From: Anaerolinea sp.
Lineage (GTDB): Bacteria > Chloroflexota > Anaerolineae > Anaerolineales > Anaerolineaceae
Direction of reading: 5' to 3'
Assembly (NCBI GenBank): GCA_020216845.1
Contig: JAIWNK010000130.1
Location: 1 to 18,256, forward strand
Length of the DNA stretch: 18,256 bases
The stretch's first letter is position 1; each line of letters starts with the position of its first letter. Position numbers and translations under genes: made by a program. The notes under the pieces are model-generated. The model did no database searches. It saw nothing but the letters and a program-made list of their open reading frames with translations, and was not told the origin of the DNA. Shown here one piece after another: positions 15,462 through 18,256 of this stretch.

Positions 15462-18256
15462 GTGCGTTCCCTTCGACTTCATCTCATCCTGCGTCACCGT
15501 CATCGCCGCCAGGCCGGCAGCCCGGCCCAAGTTGCCGCGCGCCGCACCCTTCTGGCCCTTGGCGCAAGCCTGTCCTTGCTCTTCATGGTTGGGCTGATTT
15601 TGAGCAGCCTTGCCTACGTCGACCTTGTCCACAACTTGCCTTCGCTTGACTTGTTGCCACTCATGCTCGACCGCCAAAACGGCCTGATGCTACAACCCAC
15701 GCGCATCTACGACCGCACCGGTCAAAACCTGCTCCTCAGCCTTGAAAACCCTGGCCTGCCACGCCGCTTCCTCACCGTCACACCCAACCAACCAGATGCG
15801 TATGACCCCAAGTTATTACACGCCCTGATTGCGCTGGAACAGCCCGATTTTTGGCAAAGTCCCGGCTTTGACCTGCAAGGGCTCACCGACCCACAACCAC
15901 ACACCATTGCCGAACGTCTGGTCAGCGACTTGCTGTTGGAAAACGAGCCAGCCGGGCTGCGACGCAGCCTGCGCATGCGCCTGTTGGCTGCACAAATCAC
16001 CACACGCTTTGGCCGCAGTCAGGTGCTGGAATGGTACCTGAACAGCGCCTCATTTGGGCACCTGACCTACGGCGCCGACAACGCCGCGCGACTGTACCTT
16101 GGCAAATCGGCCACGGACCTGGAAATGGACGAGGTGGCCCTGCTGATCGCCGTACTCGAATCGCCCGCTCTCAACCCATTGGATGCCCCAACAGCTGCCC
16201 TGCAAAACCGTCAGGCACTGCTGCTGCGCCTGTTAGAATGCGGCGCTATCAGCAGCGAGGACTATTGGGCAGCCTTTAACCGACCTGCGCAATTCAGCCC
16301 CGCCCCCCCCACCGCACGCCTGCCCGCGCGCGCCTTCTCGAACCTGGTGCTTCATCAACTATCTGAACAATTTGGCCGCCAACGCCTGGAACGCGGCGGC
16401 TTGCGCGTGCTCACCTCGCTTGATTACGACCTGCAGCTTCAAGTCAGCTGCACGCTGCAAGCCCAACTGAAGCGCAACACCACCGCACAGCCCGGCCCAC
16501 AGACCTGCCGCGCTGCCCTCTTGCTGCCCACTCTGGTTGGCAGCCCCATCTTACCCAACGACGCTGCGGCCAGCGCCGTCATCCTCGACCCGCAAAGTGG
16601 TGAAATCCTGGCCTATGTCGGCGACACCACCCTAACAGGCGGTGAACAAGCCACGCAACAACCCCACGACCCCGGCTCGCTGTTGACCCCCTTCATTGGC
16701 ATTGCGGCCTTTGCACACGGCCTTAGCCCGGCGACCCTGTCTTGGGATATTCCCAACCCAACCCCCGGCCTGCCAGCCAACCTGGATGGCAATTTTCATG
16801 GCCCCATGCGTCTGCGCACCGCCCTGGCCAATGACTACCTGTCTCCCTTTCAACAATTGCTGGAACAATTGGGCGGCAAAGACACCTGGCGCAGCCTGGA
16901 AGCACTCAACGTTGGCAGCCTGACCGAAAGCCCACAACCCCAAGCTGCCCTCTCCGGCGGCAGCGCACGCCTCTCCCCCCTCGACCTGGCACAAGATTAT
17001 GCCGTGCTAGCCAATCAGGGCACCCGCCGCGGTCTGCAAGGTGCCGCCGATTCCTTTCCACAACCGATTGCAATCCGTTATGTTGAAGATAGTCAGGGGC
17101 ACGTCCTGCTCACCCATCCAACACCCAGCGAAGTTCCCGTCCTCAGTCCCTCGCTTGCCTACCTGATGCATGATATCCTCAGCGACGAAGCAGCTCGTTG
17201 GCCCACGTTAGGCTTCCCCAACGCCCTGGAAATTGGCCGCCCGGCGGGCGCAAAAATTGGCCGGGTCAGCGATGGCAGTCAGGCCTGGGCTGCCGGCTAT
17301 ACCCCGCAGCGCGTCCTGGTTGTTTGGGTCGGTCAGCCCGAAGCCACTACCCCCGCCGTGGATGTGCGCCTGCCTGCTGGCATCTGGCACGCCATCATGC
17401 TCTACGCCCATCAAAGTTTGCCCGTGCAAGACTGGTCACAGCCAACCGATCTAATTCAACGCGAAGTCTGTGAGACTTCCGGACTGCTACCGACGCGTGC
17501 CTGTCCCAACACCATCAGCGAGATTTTCATCGCCGGCAATGAGCCCATCAGCACCGATACTCTCTATCGAACCTACACCATCAATCGCGAAACCGGGCGA
17601 CTCGCCACCGTTTTCACCCCACCGGCGCTGATTGAAGAACGCACCTATCTCATCGTGCCGCCCGAAGCAGCAGCCTGGGCCCTCAGCGTTGGCCTGCCCA
17701 CCCCACCACAATCCTACGATGCCATCCTGGCCCCGCCGCCCAACCCACAGGTACAATTCACCGAACCGACACTGTTTGCCTATGTGCATGGCAACCTGGC
17801 CTTGAAAGGCACCGCCAACGGAGCAGACTTCCGCTCCTACAGCCTGCAAGTTGGCAAAGGCATCAACCCACAAACCTGGCTGCAAATTGGCAGCGAACAA
17901 ACCACCCCTGTTCACCAAGGCCTGCTTGGTGAATGGGATACGACCCAAACACAGGATGGTCTATACGTCATCCGCATGATGGTCGTGCGCCAAAATGCTC
18001 AGGTGGAGAGCGCCATCTTGCAAATCACGGTGGATAACACCCCACCGCGCGTGACCATTTTGTCACCCACAGACGGCAAGGTCATTCCGTATGCTGAACG
18101 ACAATTGACGTTGTTGGCCGACGTGGAAGAGACCATTGGCATTCAACGCGTTGAATGGTGGGTGGATGGTAAAGAAATTGGTCAGCGCGCCCAGCCACCC
18201 TTCAGCCTGCCATGGGATGCACCCAGCGGCCAACACACGCTGGAAGTGCGCGCCTA
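15462..18256 (+). CDS. Class A penicillin-binding-protein homologue with degenerate active sites (partial)
   Basis: An open frame of 931 codons runs off the window end from GTG 15462 (TGACCGTG after the TPR stop); it lacks a ribosome binding site, so translational coupling is likely. It has a basic N-terminus and one helix (about 28-52). A GT51-like domain (about 80-290) follows, with ALEQPDF (123-130) and the well-kept VLEWYLNSASFGHLTYG (188-204). A transpeptidase-like domain (about 365-660) has PGSLLTPF (404-411), ALSGGSARLSPLDLA and AWAAGYTP. Ig-like modules follow at the end (DNTPPRVTILSP...). Both active sites are altered: GT51 EDxxF is EQPDF, the STITQQ segment is HTIAER and the RKxxE glutamate is absent. 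Transpeptidase SxxK is SLLT, SxN is DYL and KTG is KIG. The frame is otherwise clean, so this looks like a pseudoenzyme with a structural role rather than an active peptidoglycan synthase. Confidence 0.85.
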   Translation, partial: MRSLRLHLILRHRHRRQAGSPAQVAARRTLLALGASLSLLFMVGLILSSLAYVDLVHNLPSLDLLPLMLDRQNGLMLQPTRIYDRTGQNLLLSLENPGLPRRFLTVTPNQPDAYDPKLLHALIALEQPDFWQSPGFDLQGLTDPQPHTIAERLVSDLLLENEPAGLRRSLRMRLLAAQITTRFGRSQVLEWYLNSASFGHLTYGADNAARLYLGKSATDLEMDEVALLIAVLESPALNPLDAPTAALQNRQALLLRLLECGAISSEDYWAAFNRPAQFSPAPPTARLPARAFSNLVLHQLSEQFGRQRLERGGLRVLTSLDYDLQLQVSCTLQAQLKRNTTAQPGPQTCRAALLLPTLVGSPILPNDAAASAVILDPQSGEILAYVGDTTLTGGEQATQQPHDPGSLLTPFIGIAAFAHGLSPATLSWDIPNPTPGLPANLDGNFHGPMRLRTALANDYLSPFQQLLEQLGGKDTWRSLEALNVGSLTESPQPQAALSGGSARLSPLDLAQDYAVLANQGTRRGLQGAADSFPQPIAIRYVEDSQGHVLLTHPTPSEVPVLSPSLAYLMHDILSDEAARWPTLGFPNALEIGRPAGAKIGRVSDGSQAWAAGYTPQRVLVVWVGQPEATTPAVDVRLPAGIWHAIMLYAHQSLPVQDWSQPTDLIQREVCETSGLLPTRACPNTISEIFIAGNEPISTDTLYRTYTINRETGRLATVFTPPALIEERTYLIVPPEAAAWALSVGLPTPPQSYDAILAPPPNPQVQFTEPTLFAYVHGNLALKGTANGADFRSYSLQVGKGINPQTWLQIGSEQTTPVHQGLLGEWDTTQTQDGLYVIRMMVVRQNAQVESAILQITVDNTPPRVTILSPTDGKVIPYAERQLTLLADVEETIGIQRVEWWVDGKEIGQRAQPPFSLPWDAPSGQHTLEVRA

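Noticed and set aside
1..18256. CRISPR arrays, tRNA or rRNA genes, transposases, phage genes or attachment sites
   Set aside because: No repeat-spacer pattern, cloverleaf, rRNA-like stretch or mobile-element protein was recognised on reading both strands.

Overview
The window reads as a chromosomal segment from a GC-rich, probably Chloroflexota (Anaerolineae/Caldilineae-like) bacterium. The grounds are inference from gene content: a TPR protein with a cytoplasmic 'YWLWMSSVVETTKERIYCL'-type N-terminus and Thr/Pro-rich tails, a class A PBP-like protein with C-terminal Ig-like modules, a secreted beta-helix protein ending in a hydrophobic FLPAIAR tail, a DnaG with a CFGEC zinc knuckle, and several promoters whose -10 box sits directly on the start codon. 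No phage, IS, CRISPR, tRNA or rRNA was seen.

Layout. The first 60 bases are the start of a leftward gene. Positions 183-2263 hold a ChlI/ChlD-type chelatase locus. Frame 0 encodes a 367-residue AAA+ ChlI-like protein that stops immediately after a run of ten A. The -1 frame, open from exactly that run, continues through the acidic/proline linker, the conserved TPLDK...GRRS...RGRYV block and a complete VWA/MIDAS domain. The heptamer A AAA AAG at the frame boundary is followed by two small hairpins. The most likely reading is one gene that makes a short small subunit and, by -1 frameshifting (or transcriptional slippage), a 693-residue medium subunit. This type of event has been described for chlD genes; this instance is the main highlight of the window.

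Positions 2272-3822 (minus) encode a secreted parallel beta-helix protein. Divergent from it, 3895-5844 encodes a multi-pass GT-C-like membrane protein. Next come a near-consensus promoter, an intact SAM-I riboswitch with its own transcription terminator, and metK (6100-7311). metK converges on an ftsK/spoIIIE translocase (7371-9818, minus) across a bidirectional terminator. ftsK is the second gene of a leftward kbl-ftsK pair, and a 15-bp hairpin has the ftsK ATG as its loop. A small four-helix membrane protein (11138-11554, minus) is divergent from dnaG (11691-13598).

The right end carries dnaG, a membrane-anchored TPR protein (13654-15459) with its own promoter, and, two bases after the TPR stop, a long GTG-initiated class A penicillin-binding-protein homologue (15462 to the window end, still open). 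That last protein keeps the overall GT51-transpeptidase layout but has lost key catalytic residues in both domains, so it looks like an expressed pseudoenzyme, perhaps working with the TPR protein at the cell envelope.

Regulation that can be read directly: -10 boxes TAAACT, TATACT, TACAAT and TATAAT recur. For dnaG and the TPR gene the predicted transcription start is the A of the ATG, which implies leaderless mRNAs. metK is controlled by SAM through premature termination.
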